From: Omnitrophica WOR_2 bacterium RIFCSPLOWO2_12_FULL_51_24
GTDB lineage: Bacteria; Omnitrophota; Gorgyraeia; Pluralincolimonadales; Pluralincolimonadaceae
NCBI GenBank assembly: GCA_001805885.1
Contig: MHHC01000018.1
Location: 1 to 7,559 of the forward strand
Reading direction: 5' to 3'
Length of the DNA stretch: 7,559 nucleotides
The translations under genes were made by a program, and so were the position numbers. The notes under the pieces were generated by a model. That model was not told the DNA's origin and did not search any database. It was given only the letters and a program-made list of their open reading frames with translations. Positions 6,908-7,559 of the stretch are shown here, piece after piece. How positions within the stretch are numbered: position 1 is the first letter of the stretch; every line of letters begins with the position of its first letter.

Positions 6908-7559
6908 TCCCCTTCGGGGGATGCTCAAGCGATATGAAAAACACTAATAACGCTATTTTAGTAGTCGATTACGGGATGGGCAACCTTCGCAGCGTGTCCA
7001 AGGCGCTGGAAAAAGCCGGCGCCAAAGTCAAAATCTCAAGCGCTCCTAAAGACATCTTGCGCGCCGACAAATTGGTACTGCCCGGCGTCGGCGCATTCAA
7101 AGACGCTATGGCGGAGCTTAAGTCGCGCCGCCTGATAAAGCCGATAAAGAAATTTGTCGAGACGGGTAAGCCTTTCCTTGGCTTGTGCCTCGGCCTTCAG
7201 CTGATATTTTCAAAAAGCGAAGAAGGCCGCAGCCCCAGCAAGGGCCAAGGTCCCGCCGCAGCGGGGCTGGATCTCATAAAAGGCAAGATAGTGAGATTCA
7301 GGTCAAAAAAACTGAAGATACCGCATATGGGATGGAACCGATTAAAAGTGAAAAGCAAGGTCCTGCGACAGCAGGGCAAATGTCCTTTACTAAAAGGTAT
7401 ACCTGAGGGAACGTATGTCTATTTCGTGCACTCATATTATGCGGTACCGGCAGATAACAAATGTGTTGCGGCCTGGACCGATTATGGGGTGAAATTTCCG
7501 TCGGTAATATGCTCAAAAAACATCTACGCGACCCAGTTCCACCCTGAAAAGAGCCAGAG
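6904..7559 (+). CDS. hisH: Imidazole glycerol phosphate synthase, glutaminase subunit (3' end cut)
   Basis: HisH hydrolyses glutamine and channels ammonia to HisF, which forms imidazole glycerol phosphate and AICAR. The frame is open to the window edge. Class I glutamine amidotransferase features are VVDYGMGNLRSV at the N-terminus, PGVGAF (oxyanion/Cys-support region), the nucleophile C95 in GLCLGLQ, HMGWN, YFVHSYY, and H213/E215 in QFHPEKSQ, which complete the triad. Numbering is from ATG 6904. The alternative ATG 6934 gives a protein 10 residues shorter and closer to the usual N-terminus, but it has a poorer ribosome site. Compared with familiar HisH proteins, extra residues appear at about 110-120 (after SEEG) and at about 152-158 (before PLLKGI). 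Each coincides with a short palindromic repeat in the DNA. Only a few C-terminal residues should be missing beyond base 7559. Confidence 0.95.
   Translation, partial: MIPFGGCSSDMKNTNNAILVVDYGMGNLRSVSKALEKAGAKVKISSAPKDILRADKLVLPGVGAFKDAMAELKSRRLIKPIKKFVETGKPFLGLCLGLQLIFSKSEEGRSPSKGQGPAAAGLDLIKGKIVRFRSKKLKIPHMGWNRLKVKSKVLRQQGKCPLLKGIPEGTYVYFVHSYYAVPADNKCVAAWTDYGVKFPSVICSKNIYATQFHPEKSQ
6907..6922 (+). repeat. UUCG-capped perfect hairpin at the hisB/hisH junction
   Basis: ATCCCC (6907-6912) pairs perfectly with GGGGAT (6917-6922) around the loop TTCG. This gives a 6-bp stem closed by C(UUCG)G, an unusually stable RNA tetraloop. No T-run follows, so it is not a rho-independent terminator. It lies between the two possible hisH starts. 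If 6904 is used, it encodes IPFGG at the HisH N-terminus. Its 3' arm holds the only G-rich tract before ATG 6934, so it could mask that site. Confidence 0.7.
7247..7267 (+). repeat. Palindromic repeat copy 1 within hisH
   Basis: This 21-base unit starts AAGGTCCCGC and ends AGCGGGGC. Pairing 7250-7256 with 7261-7267 gives a 7-bp stem with one T-G wobble and the 4-nt loop CGCA. Copy 2 at 7357-7377 matches it at 17 of 21 positions and has the same fold. In hisH the unit is read as Q-G-P-A-A-A-G, within a segment that looks inserted relative to usual HisH. Confidence 0.7.
7357..7377 (+). repeat. Palindromic repeat copy 2 within hisH
   Basis: This 21-base unit starts AAGGTCCTGC and ends AGCAGGGC. 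Pairing 7360-7366 with 7371-7377 gives a 7-bp stem with the same T-G wobble and the loop GACA. One stem pair, C-G in copy 1, is T-A here (7364/7373), so the fold is kept by a double change. It is read one frame apart from copy 1, as K-V-L-R-Q-Q-G. Confidence 0.7.

Noticed and set aside
6907..6930. Possible rho-independent terminator after hisB
   Set aside because: The hairpin is GC-rich but is followed by GCTCAAGCG, not a T-run, and hisH begins at once. It is recorded as a hairpin, not a terminator.
7185..7406. 73-codon + strand frame within hisH (MPRPSADIF...)
   Set aside because: It is a different frame of a well-supported HisH that contains the catalytic Cys and HPE motif. Its start lies inside the conserved GLCLGLQ region and it has no ribosome site of note.

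Overview
This is a bacterial chromosomal segment in which every recognisable gene lies on the + strand and is tightly packed: recA (3' end only), an htrA/degP-type periplasmic protease, recX, alaS, hisD, hisB and hisH (cut by the window end). Intergenic gaps are 22 bp or less, two junctions are 4-bp ATGA overlaps, and no rho-independent terminator is visible. The whole window therefore reads as one long transcription unit or part of one.

Lineage: the signal peptide and periplasmic HtrA indicate a cell envelope with a periplasm. Overall GC is moderate (roughly half), with frequent ATA isoleucine and AGG/AGA arginine codons. The protein style and the recA/recX/alaS neighbourhood are compatible with an uncultured Gram-negative-type lineage such as Omnitrophota or another PVC-related group. 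That placement is an impression from memory, not a demonstrated result.

Layout. (1) 1-451: RecA C-terminal part, ending without the acidic tail seen in E. coli RecA. (2) 474-1886: complete HtrA with signal peptide, His-Asp-Ser triad and two PDZ domains, inserted between recA and recX. (3) about 1894/1942-2379: RecX, the RecA modulator, whose full-length N-terminus has no ATG/GTG/TTG start. (4) 2400-5075: full-length alanyl-tRNA synthetase with catalytic, editing and C-Ala parts. A ~540-bp internal stretch (about 3165-3710) has clearly lower GC and different codon use. (5) 5072-6295 hisD, 6296-6907 hisB and 6904-7559+ hisH: histidine biosynthesis genes, translationally coupled to alaS and to each other.

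Functional logic: RecA/RecX form a recombination and DNA-repair pair. HtrA handles misfolded envelope proteins. AlaRS charges tRNA-Ala. HisH (with HisF, not in view), HisB and HisD carry out glutamine-dependent formation of imidazole glycerol phosphate, its dehydration, and the final two oxidations to histidine.

The most unusual signal is in hisH. Two 21-bp related sequences, 110 bp apart, fold into the same 7-bp-stem, 4-nt-loop hairpin and differ by a compensatory base-pair change. They are read in different frames, and each falls where HisH appears to carry extra residues. They look like small palindromic elements inserted in frame into a protein gene. A third, different hairpin with a UUCG loop sits at the hisB/hisH junction.
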